A DNA stretch of 54,218 nt from Oscillospiraceae bacterium (GCA_009784825.1 WQXO01000012.1:1-54218), one strand, 5' to 3'. Positions 17,356 through 27,200 are shown, numbered from the stretch's first letter. Numbers and translations: made by a program. Notes: generated from the sequence alone by a model not told the origin.

Positions 17356-18831
17356 CTATAATATTATGCAAATCAGTCCGCCGCAACCGTCATTGATTAT
17401 TCGTTGAATGGTTTCCTGCAGTTTCAACCTTGCGTCACTCGGCATACGGTACAGCTTATTGTGCAGTCCCTCATTGACTAATTCGTGCAGGGATTTCCCG
17501 AAAATGTTGCTTTCCCAGATTTTTGTGGGGTTTTCCTCGAATTCTTTGAGCAGGTACATGATGAGTTCCTCGGATTGGCGTTCTGAGCCGACTACGGGAC
17601 TTACCTCGGTGGTTATATTAGCGGCAAGCATGTGTATACTCGGTGCAGCAGCCTTCAGTCTGACTCCATATTTCCCGCCCTGCTTAACAATTTCGGGTTC
17701 CTCTAATGTAAGCTCATCAATGCTCGGCATAACAATTCCGTAACCCGTCGCACTCACCTCGTCAAGAGCTGCTTTGACTTTTAGATACTTCTTCCTGATG
17801 TTGGCGAGTTCAATCATGCACGGCATTAAATCGCCCTCGTCCTTGAGTTCTAACCCGGTCATCTCGCCTAAAATCCGGTAGAATAATTCGTTTTTGAGCG
17901 TTACCGAAATGAACCCTGCACCCTTGCCTAAGTCAATGCTCTCTACTTCGCAATTTGTCACATGCTCACACTCGTTAACCTTGCAGGAAACATTCTTAAC
18001 CTGGTCGATACTGACGATGTTTGCCGCAGATTCTTTAAGTGCATTCCAGACCTCGGTTTTAAGCCAGTGACCTTTTTCTAAAACTGTCAGCCATTTCGGA
18101 ATTTTGATGTTGATTTCTTTAACAGGGAACTGTAAAAGGATTTCGGTCATAATCCCTTTTATCGTTTCCTCGTTTAAATCGAGGCAGTTAATCGGGATAA
18201 CCGGCTTACCGTACTTCTCCCACAACGTCTTAGCCATCTCCACCGAGTTTTCAGACGTGGGGTCTTTACAGTTAAGGACAACGATGTAGGGCTTCTTAAT
18301 CGCCTCTAACTCATTAATAACACGTTCTTCCGCTTCCTCATATTCCTCACGGGGAATATCGGTTATGCTCCCGTCGGTGGTAATCACCAGCCCGATTGTG
18401 GAATGTTCGTTAATGACCTTCTGTGTGCCTACTTCTGCCGCCATATTAAAAGGAATTTCGGTGTCGAACCACGGTGTCACCACCATTCTCGGCATTTCGT
18501 TTTCAATATAACCGATTGAGCTTGGCACGATATACCCGACACAGTCTATTAACCGCACATTCATCATAGCATTGTCTTCTAATTCTATGGTGATTGCTTC
18601 CTCGGGGATAAACTTAGGCTCGGTGGTCATAATCGTTTTTCCTGCCGCCGATTGCGGAAGTTCATCAACTGCACGCTCCTTGCGGAACTCGCTGTCTATA
18701 TTCGGAATAACGATATTGTGCATGAACTTACTTATAAAAGTAGATTTTCCGCTACGCACGGGGCCAACTACGCCGATGTATATATTCCCGTCGGTTCTCC
18801 TTGCAATGTCTTGATAGATTGAACTGTTCAT
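17356..18831 (-). CDS. spoIVA: Stage IV sporulation protein A (spore coat morphogenetic ATPase)
   Basis: SpoIVA self-assembles with ATP hydrolysis into the basement layer of the spore coat on the forespore surface. Length (491 residues) matches the family (492 in B. subtilis). The Walker A motif is GPVRSGKST (about residues 23-31), followed by the conserved LIDCVGYIVPSS region, and the C-terminus ends in the typical hydrophobic GCGGLICIIL used for membrane-surface attachment. The start follows a purine-rich ribosome site. It lies 14 bases after sipL and shares its sigma-E-like promoter. A strong hairpin follows. This gene is good evidence that the organism forms, or descends from formers of, endospores. 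Confidence 0.98.
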   Translation of the reverse strand: MNSSIYQDIARRTDGNIYIGVVGPVRSGKSTFISKFMHNIVIPNIDSEFRKERAVDELPQSAAGKTIMTTEPKFIPEEAITIELEDNAMMNVRLIDCVGYIVPSSIGYIENEMPRMVVTPWFDTEIPFNMAAEVGTQKVINEHSTIGLVITTDGSITDIPREEYEEAEERVINELEAIKKPYIVVLNCKDPTSENSVEMAKTLWEKYGKPVIPINCLDLNEETIKGIMTEILLQFPVKEINIKIPKWLTVLEKGHWLKTEVWNALKESAANIVSIDQVKNVSCKVNECEHVTNCEVESIDLGKGAGFISVTLKNELFYRILGEMTGLELKDEGDLMPCMIELANIRKKYLKVKAALDEVSATGYGIVMPSIDELTLEEPEIVKQGGKYGVRLKAAAPSIHMLAANITTEVSPVVGSERQSEELIMYLLKEFEENPTKIWESNIFGKSLHELVNEGLHNKLYRMPSDARLKLQETIQRIINDGCGGLICIIL

Positions 18832-18845
18832 TTACTCTCTCCCCC

Positions 18846-20468
18846 CTAAACTATCGGAATTAATAACATACACGGCTCTGTTATTTTTTCATTCTCAAGG
18901 TCGTTCTCGGTGATAATCGCTTCCGCTCCCGTGTTATAACGCTTTGCAATGCTCCACACATCTTCGTTTTCCTCGGCGTAATACAGTTTTAAAGCATAAT
19001 CTGTATCCTTTGTCTTGGGAGCGTCTTCGTTTACGGTGATTTCTTTTATTACCTCTATGGAATTTAACTGATAAAGGCAACCGTTCAATCTGAGTAAAAC
19101 CCGTAAATCAACTCTGTTATCGGAGGAAATGCTGTAGGTTACATTCGTCACCTGTAAATTCGGTTCAATGCTGTGGTTCTCCAATCCGTCAGAATTGAGG
19201 GAGGACCCTGTCGCTTCCGTGACTAATTCAAACGGTTCGGATTTTTCCACATAAACAGGAGTGTTATTATCTAATCTGCCGATGATTTGCATATTTGCTT
19301 GCCCGGTAATAACCAGCTCGTTCTCACCCTTAGCACGACATACGATATTACTGATGTCGCAACGCCCGTCATATACCGCTTCGAGATTGCCCTCGTTACA
19401 CTCAACCGTGCCTTTGAGGTTCAACTGCCGTTCGATAATCTGCGGCATAGTTTCGGTTTTGATAATCGTTTTTGAGAAATTACTCTCGAAATCGGTGGAA
19501 TACATATCCACGAGCGGCATAACCTCTTTTTCAAGGTGTGCCATCACTGTACAATTAACTGTTAAATCGCACGCAAACACTTGATTGGTGCCTGTGTCGC
19601 CGCTTGACTTAACCTCCAAATCGCAATCCATAACCGATAAATCAATGAAGCAAATGTGTCTGTCGGTTATTCCGTTAATGTCGATAATCTGGCTAATCGG
19701 GACTACTGCTTCCATGATTTCGGCTTCTTCGGCATAAGCTTTGTTTTCGGTATTTTCTTCAAAGCTGTTGTCCTCTTCTCGTTTCATAAGATACAGAGCC
19801 TTGACTTGTGCTTCACCCTTAACCACTATTTTATTAGCGATGATTTTATAATCGGTAACAACCACGCTTGCGTCGTGGTGGAGAATGCTGCTTATTCCAC
19901 CTCTGCCTGCACCTGTTTCAATATCTTCACGAGTTACGAATTGGCGGCTGGTTATCAGTTTTTCACCGCAATAGCTTAACGCTGTTTTGCGTGTTTGTGC
20001 CCCCATACCGGAAACACCGGTAATCATCTCGGTTTCTCTTGCACAGCTAACCTTAACCTTGCAGCTTACTGCTCCCCGAATATCTATTCTTCTGCCGGAA
20101 ACAGCACGGCAATTGCAATAGTCTGTTTTCGGTGAGATATACACTACGGCGTTCTCCGCAGGTTTAACAAGGTCAATTGTCTTTGAATAGGTATACCGCT
20201 GTTCTATACAGTTAACTCGGTTGTCATCACGGCTAAGGTAGAGAACTTTTATGTAAACTACACCGTCACAATAAAGCTGATTCCCCGAAATGCTGTATGA
20301 AATTACACATGGGGTCAGAGTACATTTGAGAACCTTGAAGATGTCGGGATAATAATCCGGCAGCACATAATCGAATTCTACCCCCTGTTCGATTTGCCCG
20401 TCATGAACGACTTCGTTGATGAAAACAGGCTCCTTAGATATTTCCAATCGCTGATTGTTTAAGTCCAT
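18846..20468 (-). CDS. sipL: SipL-like DUF3794/LysM spore coat protein
   Basis: This 540-residue protein has an N-terminal DUF3794 region (VFINEVVHDGQIEQGVEFDYVLPDYYPDIFKVL, in part QIEQGVEFDYVLPDYYPDI), repeated beta-rich modules, and a C-terminal LysM domain (LKLYYAEENEDVWSIAKRYN, in part EDVWSIAKRYN). In Clostridioides difficile, SipL has this architecture and binds SpoIVA through the LysM domain to build the coat. Here it lies directly upstream of spoIVA, 14 bases apart. A related family without a spore role exists in some clostridia, but the position and the sigma-E-like promoter support SipL. The start ATG follows GGAGGG by 5 bases. Confidence 0.9.
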   Translation of the reverse strand: MDLNNQRLEISKEPVFINEVVHDGQIEQGVEFDYVLPDYYPDIFKVLKCTLTPCVISYSISGNQLYCDGVVYIKVLYLSRDDNRVNCIEQRYTYSKTIDLVKPAENAVVYISPKTDYCNCRAVSGRRIDIRGAVSCKVKVSCARETEMITGVSGMGAQTRKTALSYCGEKLITSRQFVTREDIETGAGRGGISSILHHDASVVVTDYKIIANKIVVKGEAQVKALYLMKREEDNSFEENTENKAYAEEAEIMEAVVPISQIIDINGITDRHICFIDLSVMDCDLEVKSSGDTGTNQVFACDLTVNCTVMAHLEKEVMPLVDMYSTDFESNFSKTIIKTETMPQIIERQLNLKGTVECNEGNLEAVYDGRCDISNIVCRAKGENELVITGQANMQIIGRLDNNTPVYVEKSEPFELVTEATGSSLNSDGLENHSIEPNLQVTNVTYSISSDNRVDLRVLLRLNGCLYQLNSIEVIKEITVNEDAPKTKDTDYALKLYYAEENEDVWSIAKRYNTGAEAIITENDLENEKITEPCMLLIPIV

Positions 20469-20491
20469 ACCATACCCTCCGTTTTAGAATT

Positions 20492-20504
20492 CCGGCGTTG
20501 CCGG
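20492..20504. repeat. Short CCGGC-GTT-GCCGG hairpin before sipL
   Basis: A perfect 5-base stem with a 3-base loop, 24 bases upstream of the sipL ATG. A sister element, CCGGC-GAA-GCCGG, lies at 35149-35161, 23 bases upstream of another minus-strand start. Both have TT before them. A transcribed leader hairpin or a small dispersed repeat are both possible. Confidence 0.5.
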
Positions 20505-20562
20505 CTTGCCACCGTGTTAGGAGTTTGCTGAAGCAACCTCCCTTCACCGGTTGTCTACAGAA

Positions 20563-20591
20563 ATAATATGTTCGGGTTGTACAGAATATGC
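20563..20591 (-). promoter_or_regulatory. Sigma-E-like promoter of sipL-spoIVA
   Basis: On the minus strand GCATATT (20591-20585), 14 bases and CATATTAT (20570-20563) match the mother-cell sigma-E pattern (-35 near KMATATT, -10 near CATANNNT). It lies about 95 bases upstream of sipL, with no good sigma-A promoter nearby. This fits mother-cell expression of both coat genes. Confidence 0.65.
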
Positions 20592-20600
20592 TATTACAAT

Positions 20601-20636
20601 AAAAAAACGGGACACACTTTTGAAAAGTGCGTCCCG
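20601..20636 (-). terminator. Terminator of the che operon
   Basis: A 14-base inverted repeat (arms at 20608-20621 and 20623-20636, containing GGGAC and GTCCC) is followed on the minus strand by seven T. One position is a wobble pair. It ends cheB and lies between it and the sipL promoter. Confidence 0.85.
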
Positions 20637-20648
20637 CATTATGTTAAT

Positions 20649-21692
20649 TTATCTCAGTTTTTCCATTAATACCCCTGCGATGTTTTGCAATGGTGCTTGT
20701 TTCACAACTCCGCCTAATCTGAATGCCACTTCCGGCATACCGTAAACCACGCAGGTTTCCTTATCTTGCCCGATTGTGAATGCTCCGCTGTTTTTCATGT
20801 TGAGCATACCCTTAGCACCGTCACCGCCCATGCCTGTCAGAATAACACCGAGGGCGTTTGATTTAGCAACATCTGCTACACTGTCAAACAGTACATCAAC
20901 AGAAGGGCAATGCCCCGTGACTTTCTCGCCCCGCTGACTTGACACGTAATAACCCCGTGTGTCTTTCCTTAGCCGAAGATGGAATTCGCCTGCACCAAGG
21001 AGGATTAAACCTTGTGTGAGTCTGTCACCGTCCTGTGCTTCCCGAACCTCCATCTTGCATATTTTATTAAGACGGTCGGCATACATTTTAGTAAACCCTG
21101 CCGGCATATGCTGAACAATTACTGTTCCGGGAGTGTTTGCGGGCAGATTTTGCACCACCACTTGAATAGCCTCAGTTCCGCCTGTTGAAGCCCCGATGGC
21201 GATAACTTTATTGGTGTTTTTTCCCGGGTTGAGAATACTCATAACCTGCTGAGGTGCACTTGCTGCAGACGATGAGGGGGTAACAACCGCTCTTCCCGCA
21301 CCCACACGAGCGGTAGAAGCCACTCTCACCGCTTTACGCAACTCATGTGCGAACGCATCCATTTCTCTTGCTGACGGTTTTTTTATGTAATCAACTGCAC
21401 CTGCCGATATAGCCTCGAAAGCTTCTACAGCAGAAGAAGTGACCACAATTGCCGCAACTTTTTGAATGGGGAGCATTTTTTTGAGGAATTCAATCCCGTT
21501 CATTTTAGGCATCTCGACATCAAGAGTGATAACATCGGGCTTCAATTGAAGGATTTTATCCTTTGCGTCCATAGGGTCAATTGCAGTTCCGATAACCTCA
21601 ATATCACTTGCTTGATTCAATGCGGTTGAAATAACATTTCTGAATATAGCAGAATCGTCTACTACAAGAGTACGAATTTTTTTGTTAAGCAA
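20649..21692 (-). CDS. cheB: Chemotaxis response regulator / protein-glutamate methylesterase
   Basis: CheB removes methyl groups from chemoreceptor glutamates and deamidates glutamines. The receiver domain has the Asp pair (VVDDSAI), phospho-acceptor (VITLDVEMP) and the TSS/K positions (VVTSSA, YIKKP). A linker precedes the methylesterase domain with the catalytic Ser in GASTGGTEA, His in IVQHMPAGF and Asp in GMGGDGAKG. The start is TTG 21692, 9 bases from GGGGG. It is last in cheA-cheW-cheR-cheB, 17 bases after cheR, and ends with a strong terminator. Confidence 0.97.
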   Translation of the reverse strand: MLNKKIRTLVVDDSAIFRNVISTALNQASDIEVIGTAIDPMDAKDKILQLKPDVITLDVEMPKMNGIEFLKKMLPIQKVAAIVVTSSAVEAFEAISAGAVDYIKKPSAREMDAFAHELRKAVRVASTARVGAGRAVVTPSSSAASAPQQVMSILNPGKNTNKVIAIGASTGGTEAIQVVVQNLPANTPGTVIVQHMPAGFTKMYADRLNKICKMEVREAQDGDRLTQGLILLGAGEFHLRLRKDTRGYYVSSQRGEKVTGHCPSVDVLFDSVADVAKSNALGVILTGMGGDGAKGMLNMKNSGAFTIGQDKETCVVYGMPEVAFRLGGVVKQAPLQNIAGVLMEKLR

Positions 21693-21709
21693 TGTATATC
21701 GCCCCCAGT

Positions 21710-22531
21710 CTATTCTTCTTTGCGGTAAATTGCCGGTTTAACATATTTGAACTTGGTTTGGTCTCTCGGAACACTCTCCGCATGTCCCACGAACAGATAA
21801 CCACCCGGTGCAAGAACTTCATATAATCTGTTCACTAAATCAATTTTTGTCTGCATTTCAAAGTAAATCATTACGTTGCGGCAGAAAATTATATCAAACG
21901 GATATGTTTTGAACGGAATTCTGTCCATGAGGTTAAATGTCTTAAACTCGACACGCTTAGTAACCTCGGGAGAAATCTTGAAACAGTCATTGGGTTGGGG
22001 AATAAAGTATTTCTTCTTCCATGTTTCGGGGAGCTTTGACATTGATTCCTTATGATAAACCGCTTCCTTGCCGATGTTCAGCACTCTTTGAGAAATATCG
22101 GTCGCAAGTGTGGAAACGTTCCACATTGATGTTTTATGCCCGAAATACTCCATAAGCTGCATTATATTGGTATAAGGCTCTTCCCCGCTTGAGCTCGCCG
22201 CACTCCATAAATAAACCCGGCGGTCTTTTTTAACTTTCTCGAAATAGGGTAGGGCAACCTCACGCATAAACTGATAGTGTTCTTCTTCCCTCATAAAATA
22301 AGTATGGTTGGTGGTCAGCTTATTAAGAAGGTTAATCATTTCTGTGCCGCTTCTGTCTGCGAACACCATGTTCAAAAATGATGTAAAGTCGCTAAACCCT
22401 CTTTGTGTAATCATGTTGGAAAGCCTTCCCTCAATCAAAACACGCTTTTGCTTGAGGTTAATCCCGTATTTGTTTTCCATCATTTCATAAAGCCGTTTAA
22501 AATCGGCATCGGAAATTTGCATTGAAGCCAT
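21710..22531 (-). CDS. cheR: Chemotaxis protein methyltransferase
   Basis: CheR transfers methyl from SAM to receptor glutamates. The N-terminal helical domain (about residues 1-70) and C-terminal SAM domain are complete. Conserved pieces are LTTNHTYFMREEEHYQF, LWSAASSSGEEPYT, DIIFCRNVMIYF and GYLFVGHAESV. Length (273) is normal. The start ATG has AAAGGAG a few bases upstream. It lies between cheW and cheB in the operon. Confidence 0.97.
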   Translation of the reverse strand: MASMQISDADFKRLYEMMENKYGINLKQKRVLIEGRLSNMITQRGFSDFTSFLNMVFADRSGTEMINLLNKLTTNHTYFMREEEHYQFMREVALPYFEKVKKDRRVYLWSAASSSGEEPYTNIMQLMEYFGHKTSMWNVSTLATDISQRVLNIGKEAVYHKESMSKLPETWKKKYFIPQPNDCFKISPEVTKRVEFKTFNLMDRIPFKTYPFDIIFCRNVMIYFEMQTKIDLVNRLYEVLAPGGYLFVGHAESVPRDQTKFKYVKPAIYRKEE

Positions 22532-22564
22532 TGTATCTCTCCTTTTAAAATTAATGCTTTTTAA

Positions 22565-23095
22565 TTAAAACGCCAAATCATGGTCAAAAATCAACTTCTG
22601 GACATCTAACACAAGTTTAATCCCGTCATTCATCTCTAATATATAGTCGATAAATTTATTATTATTCACTTGGTTTAAGTCAGGTGTTTCTGCGACATGC
22701 TTCTCGGAAACCGAAGAAACGTCAATAACCTCATCAACGATTAACCCGACGGAAACCCCCTCATGCGATACTATAATAGTACAAGCTCGTTCGTCATACT
22801 CAATTTCCTCTTTCCCGAAGCAGGCACGTACATTAACCACGGGAACTACCTTACTGCGAACATTGATAATCCCTTTGATAAAGTCGGGGATTTCCATGCA
22901 CGGAACTCGTGTTATCATGGGAACGCCGATAATTTCAATGATATACGGAATTTCAATTCCATAGACCTGTTCGCCGATAAGAAAAGTCAATACCTTGGTA
23001 ATCTCGGCTTCTTTTTCTGTATGAGATAAACCCTTTTTGCCGGAGCTGGCTATATTCCCTTGTCTTGCCGCCATCATTTCTTTCACTTCGCTCAT
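22565..23095 (-). CDS. cheW: Chemotaxis coupling protein
   Basis: CheW links receptors to the CheA kinase in the polar array. Residues 30-175 form the SH3-like CheW domain (LTFLIGEQVYGIEIPYIIEII, in part EQVYGIEIPYIIEII, then FIKGIINVRSKVVPVVNVR). About 30 extra N-terminal residues are polar and probably disordered. It is 11 bases downstream of cheA. Confidence 0.95.
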   Translation of the reverse strand: MSEVKEMMAARQGNIASSGKKGLSHTEKEAEITKVLTFLIGEQVYGIEIPYIIEIIGVPMITRVPCMEIPDFIKGIINVRSKVVPVVNVRACFGKEEIEYDERACTIIVSHEGVSVGLIVDEVIDVSSVSEKHVAETPDLNQVNNNKFIDYILEMNDGIKLVLDVQKLIFDHDLAF

Positions 23096-23106
23096 GATAT
23101 ATCCTC

Positions 23107-25191
23107 CTAATTTTCGATAAGGTTGGCTACGTCAATAATCAACGCTATGCTTCCGTCACCCATAATCGTACAGCCGGAAAGCCCGCCGCCTTTAATGTTG
23201 TATCTGCTGAAATATGCAGGGAAGGGCTTGACAACCACCTGCTGTTCACCGAGCAGCTTATCCGAGAACAGACATACGCTTTTATTCTCAGTTTCGACAA
23301 GAAGCAGAATACCATCCTCGAAATTCGTAACATCGGTATAAATTCCGAAACGCTCATGCAAACGCATAATCGGGTAGCAGACCCCTCTAATCATAATCAT
23401 TTCGCCGCGTTGAGTATCACGGATAATTTGGTCTTCCGTGATTTTGAAGCTTTGTTTTATCATGGAAATCGGAATGGTGAATATAGTTCCGCCTACCTCA
23501 ATTTCCATGCCCTCTATAATTGCGAGGGTCAACGGGATTTTAATAATAAAATTGGTGCCCACGCCTAATTTACTCTCCACCATAATCGTGCCGCCGCATT
23601 TTTCGATGTTTTGTTTAACCACGTCCATGCCGACGCCACGCCCGGAATACTCGGTTACTGCCTCATTAGTCGAGAAGCCGGGTAAAAGAATAAGGTTGTG
23701 TGCTTCTCTCTCGGTGTAATCGGAACGAGATTTCATAAGCAAGCCGTTGCGTTCCGCTTTATCGAGAACTTTTTCTGCATTGATGCCGCCGCCGTCATCA
23801 CTTACGGTGATAATGACTTCTCCCGAAGCGTTGACCGCCGATAATTTGATGTGGGCTTTAGCCGACTTGCCGTTTTTGATTCTGTCCTCGACATTCTTCT
23901 CTATGCCGTGGTCCATGCAGTTACGGACAAGGTGCATGAGCGGGTCGTTAAGGTTATCAACAATCGACTTGTCAACCTCGGTGGTTTCACCCTCTATAAT
24001 GAGGTCAACGTCTTTCCCGAGAGCTTTTTTCATGTCACGGACGATACGGTTCATCTTCGAGAACGGACCTGACAGCGGAACCATACGAATGGACATGACA
24101 GTGTCTTGAAGCTCATCGGTCAACTTCCTAAGTTCACGTGCCGCTTTATGGAAGCTCTCAAGCTGTAATCCCTCAAGCTCGGGATTGGATATAACCATTG
24201 ACTCGGTGGTTATAATTTCACCGACTATATCATGCAATTGGTCTAATTTTGCAAGGTTTACACTGATTATACTCTGTTTTCCGCCGTGTGCCGCATTGAC
24301 TTTTTCGTTTACGGCGGCAACATTGTTGGGTGCGGGAGCGGATTCCACAGGAGCGGGTTTAGGTGCGATTTCAATAACCGCCTCCGGCTCAACAGGAGCA
24401 GATTCAATAATTTCTTCTTCTACTGTGCTGTCATCGCTGTCGTCACTTTCAATGAATTCATAAGACTCGATGTTTAAAGCACTTTCGATAGTTTTGAGGA
24501 CATTGTCCTTGTCATCTGCTTTAAATGTAATTGTGAACCCGTGTTCCGCAATGTAATGAGCGGTTTCGGGGTCTTTCTCCACGTCGGCGGGGAAAAAATC
24601 GGCAACATCGGTTTCTTCCCTTATTTTATTAAGCAACAAGAAAGCACGCAGGTTTTCCATTTCAATCCCGTGCTCAAATAGTATTCTAATGGTAGCTTGG
24701 TCGGAGCCTGCTTTTTTCCCGCCTGCCGGCTTTGCGGGAGCTGATGCTTTAGCGGGCTGACTTGCCGCCGCAGGAGCTTTTCCGGAAAGCATATCCGCAC
24801 CATGCTCAAGCTCGGTCAGTATCTCTGAAAAATCTGTGGGTATGTACTCGTCATCAGATTGGATTAAGACAATTTCCGCCTTAAACAAGTCAGACATACG
24901 GAAAACGAGGTCATACACAAATGCGGTGTCGGGCAGGTTTGTATTCTCCCTGATTAAGAAGAACATATCCTCGCCTTTATGTGAAAGTTTTTGCAAACTT
25001 TCAAAGCCCATCATAGCTGATGAACCTTTGACCGTGTGCATTATGCGGAAAATCTCATTAATATCTTCGTCTGTGAAAACCCCCGCCGCTTCTGTCCTCA
25101 GTAGAATTTCATCAAGCTGTTCAAGCAGAGTCTCGCTCTCAAACAAATATGCATCAAGCATTGCCTCCATACCGGGTTCAACTTTTGACAT
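23107..25191 (-). CDS. cheA: Chemotaxis histidine kinase
   Basis: CheA autophosphorylates on a His in its P1 domain and passes phosphate to CheY and CheB. The P1 His is in MHTVKGSSAMMG (His52 from ATG 25191). A P2-like region lies around residues 150-265, then an Ala/Pro/Glu-rich linker, P3 dimer helices, the P4 kinase (VRNCMDHGIEKN, VSDDGGGINAEKV, GRGVGMDVV) and a C-terminal CheW-like P5 domain. The start is ATG 25191 with AGGTGG 5 bases upstream; an in-frame GTG at 25200 is possible. The operon lacks cheY, cheC and cheD within the window. Confidence 0.97.
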   Translation of the reverse strand: MSKVEPGMEAMLDAYLFESETLLEQLDEILLRTEAAGVFTDEDINEIFRIMHTVKGSSAMMGFESLQKLSHKGEDMFFLIRENTNLPDTAFVYDLVFRMSDLFKAEIVLIQSDDEYIPTDFSEILTELEHGADMLSGKAPAAASQPAKASAPAKPAGGKKAGSDQATIRILFEHGIEMENLRAFLLLNKIREETDVADFFPADVEKDPETAHYIAEHGFTITFKADDKDNVLKTIESALNIESYEFIESDDSDDSTVEEEIIESAPVEPEAVIEIAPKPAPVESAPAPNNVAAVNEKVNAAHGGKQSIISVNLAKLDQLHDIVGEIITTESMVISNPELEGLQLESFHKAARELRKLTDELQDTVMSIRMVPLSGPFSKMNRIVRDMKKALGKDVDLIIEGETTEVDKSIVDNLNDPLMHLVRNCMDHGIEKNVEDRIKNGKSAKAHIKLSAVNASGEVIITVSDDGGGINAEKVLDKAERNGLLMKSRSDYTEREAHNLILLPGFSTNEAVTEYSGRGVGMDVVKQNIEKCGGTIMVESKLGVGTNFIIKIPLTLAIIEGMEIEVGGTIFTIPISMIKQSFKITEDQIIRDTQRGEMIMIRGVCYPIMRLHERFGIYTDVTNFEDGILLLVETENKSVCLFSDKLLGEQQVVVKPFPAYFSRYNIKGGGLSGCTIMGDGSIALIIDVANLIEN

Positions 25192-25200
25192 TCTTACCAC

Positions 25201-25373
25201 CTGTCCTTTCGTTTAATAACTAACTAATGACCTATTATAACATAAATTTTATAAAAATGCTACAATTTTATAAAAAATATTTATTTTTTTTATATATAAT
25301 TGCTTATTTGGTATTTTTATGATAAAATATACTTAAATATCTAAACATTATGAAATGAGTGGGGTACTTATAA
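25201..25373. promoter_or_regulatory. Divergent AT-rich promoter region between cheA and the FliK-like gene
   Basis: Leftward, TATAAT lies at 25239-25234 but no good -35 is at the right distance. Rightward, TTGCTT (25300-25305), 17 bases and TAAAAT (25323-25328) form a moderate sigma-A promoter. I saw no flagellar sigma-D pattern (TAAA with GCCGATAA) on either strand. The rest is A/T runs. Confidence 0.5.
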
Positions 25374-27200
25374 ATGGCAGGTGTACCGCAAATCACTAAC
25401 CCGCTACAGGGGAAGGGATATTCTTCCACCACGTTGAATAACCAACAGCGTCCCGGCGGAGAGCAGTTCGAGATAATTCAATTGACCAAGCCGCAAGCCC
25501 CTAAGGAATCGACGGACAGGGAATCGGGTAATCGAGGTTTGATGACCGACCGCAAGGACTTGTTGCCTATGACGGTCAAAACGCCTAAAGACCCGACTAT
25601 GGCGGTGGAAACGCTCAAACAGCTTATAAATTCGGAGCTTCTTGCCACGGCTAAGGCAAACGGCTATACCGAGTTATACGGTGAATTAGAAAAGCTTTCT
25701 AAATCAATATACCTTTCGGTGGACGAATTAGTTAAGGAACTGCTCAATCAGGAGAAGCAGACAACCATGTTCTCGAATCACCAATTGTTCGCCATGCTTC
25801 GGGAGTTGGCGGGCAGAGCGGTTGCTTCCGACAACCTTGAACTGCAAAACGCAATCGGCAATTTCCTTAAAGCTGTTAATTTTTCAATGAACCGTGACGA
25901 AATCTTAAACGCCCTTTCGGCAAATCTAAGGTTTCTTTCCGGATATTTCTCGCCGTCACAATCGTTAGCGGAAAAGCTCTCCTCCTTAGCTGATGCATGG
26001 GGAGGGGGGAATGCAAGTGGCAATTTTGAGATTTTAAAGGGTGAAACACTGAGTTTGCTGCATAATGTTTCTGAAAGCCTCTTAAATAATGAGAAAACGC
26101 AAATCCTGATTCCGCTTATTATTCATAATCTGTCAAGGTATAATACTAATGATTATATGCTGAAGGATTACTTTTCTGCACTATTGGTTCATATTCCGTC
26201 AAATGTAAGAAATGGATTTGTTTCTGCCTTTGATGCGTTTTTTGCAAGTTTGGGGCTTGATAAAGGAGGCTCACCCAATAATAATACTACAAATTCCGAA
26301 ATAAATCAAGCCCTTTTTTATAAGTTCCCCTCACTTTTCGGTGAAAAATTAAACCAATCGGGGAATACAGCACTCTCGGGAATGACACAAAATGACCTGT
26401 CTACAGGATTAATGAGCTTTCTGCTCGGGAAATCGAGCGGAATGGAGGCAATCACAACCATTTTGTCAAACCTGTTTAATAGCGGAGATACAGCGATGCA
26501 ATCAGCCCTTCGCTCGGATTTGGCACAAGCGAACAGCATAAGCACCTTGGTGGATTATCTCAATAATATATTATCTCTTCTTCCGGACGTGCCGGAGAGG
26601 CAAACACTTTTTGAAATGCTTTCCGAAACCATAGCAGGTATGGCGGAGAAGGGCGAACTCCCTCCCGAGGCGGCGGCACAGAACAAGTCGTCTTTAGAAG
26701 AACTCACGGCTTTTATAGAAAAGAATATCAATCACGCCGCCTTAAAAACCTTAAATAGCTTCAACGCCTCAAACCTCTTGCAAAGTTTGATTAATGCACC
26801 GGGGGTATTTACACCGTTAGCACACTATATTATACCGTTGCAATTCGGCGGTACCCGTGCATTCGGGGAGCTGTGGGTGGATAATGATGAGAAAAACGCC
26901 GCAGCAGGTGCAGACGGCAAGAAAAATATCCACCTGTTCTTAACTTTTGAGGTGGAAACCGTCGGCAGGTTTGAAACCGACTTATACGCTTCGGGGGCAG
27001 AGATTAACCTTGCCGTTTTGTATCCGGAGGGGTTTGAGGGTGAGATGAAGGCAATAAAAGAGAAAATTAATCGGATAATCGCAGACACCGGCTATCACGT
27101 TAAGGAATTCCGCACAGGCGTATTAAGAGAGCCGCACGATTTAACTCAAATATTCCCCCGGATTTTAGAAAAACGAGAAGGATTAGATGTAGTGGTGTAG
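25374..27200 (+). CDS. FliK-like flagellar hook-length control family protein
   Basis: It has 608 residues. The N-terminal half is Gln/Asn/Ser-rich and probably flexible, followed by a long helical region. The last 110 residues resemble the FliK C-terminal domain: YIIPLQFGGTRAFGELWV, HLFLTFEVETVGRFETDLYASG (in part EVETVGRFETDLYA) and a final VKEFRTGVL. The next gene encodes a free FlhB-C-like domain, which mirrors the ylqG-ylqH pair of Bacillus. The function of that pair is uncertain. GGGG lies about 10 bases before the ATG. Confidence 0.7.
   Translation: MAGVPQITNPLQGKGYSSTTLNNQQRPGGEQFEIIQLTKPQAPKESTDRESGNRGLMTDRKDLLPMTVKTPKDPTMAVETLKQLINSELLATAKANGYTELYGELEKLSKSIYLSVDELVKELLNQEKQTTMFSNHQLFAMLRELAGRAVASDNLELQNAIGNFLKAVNFSMNRDEILNALSANLRFLSGYFSPSQSLAEKLSSLADAWGGGNASGNFEILKGETLSLLHNVSESLLNNEKTQILIPLIIHNLSRYNTNDYMLKDYFSALLVHIPSNVRNGFVSAFDAFFASLGLDKGGSPNNNTTNSEINQALFYKFPSLFGEKLNQSGNTALSGMTQNDLSTGLMSFLLGKSSGMEAITTILSNLFNSGDTAMQSALRSDLAQANSISTLVDYLNNILSLLPDVPERQTLFEMLSETIAGMAEKGELPPEAAAQNKSSLEELTAFIEKNINHAALKTLNSFNASNLLQSLINAPGVFTPLAHYIIPLQFGGTRAFGELWVDNDEKNAAAGADGKKNIHLFLTFEVETVGRFETDLYASGAEINLAVLYPEGFEGEMKAIKEKINRIIADTGYHVKEFRTGVLREPHDLTQIFPRILEKREGLDVVV

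Noticed and set aside
20649-25191. che operon carried on a mobile element
   Set aside because: No integrase, transposase or att sites nearby; genes and terminators look native.
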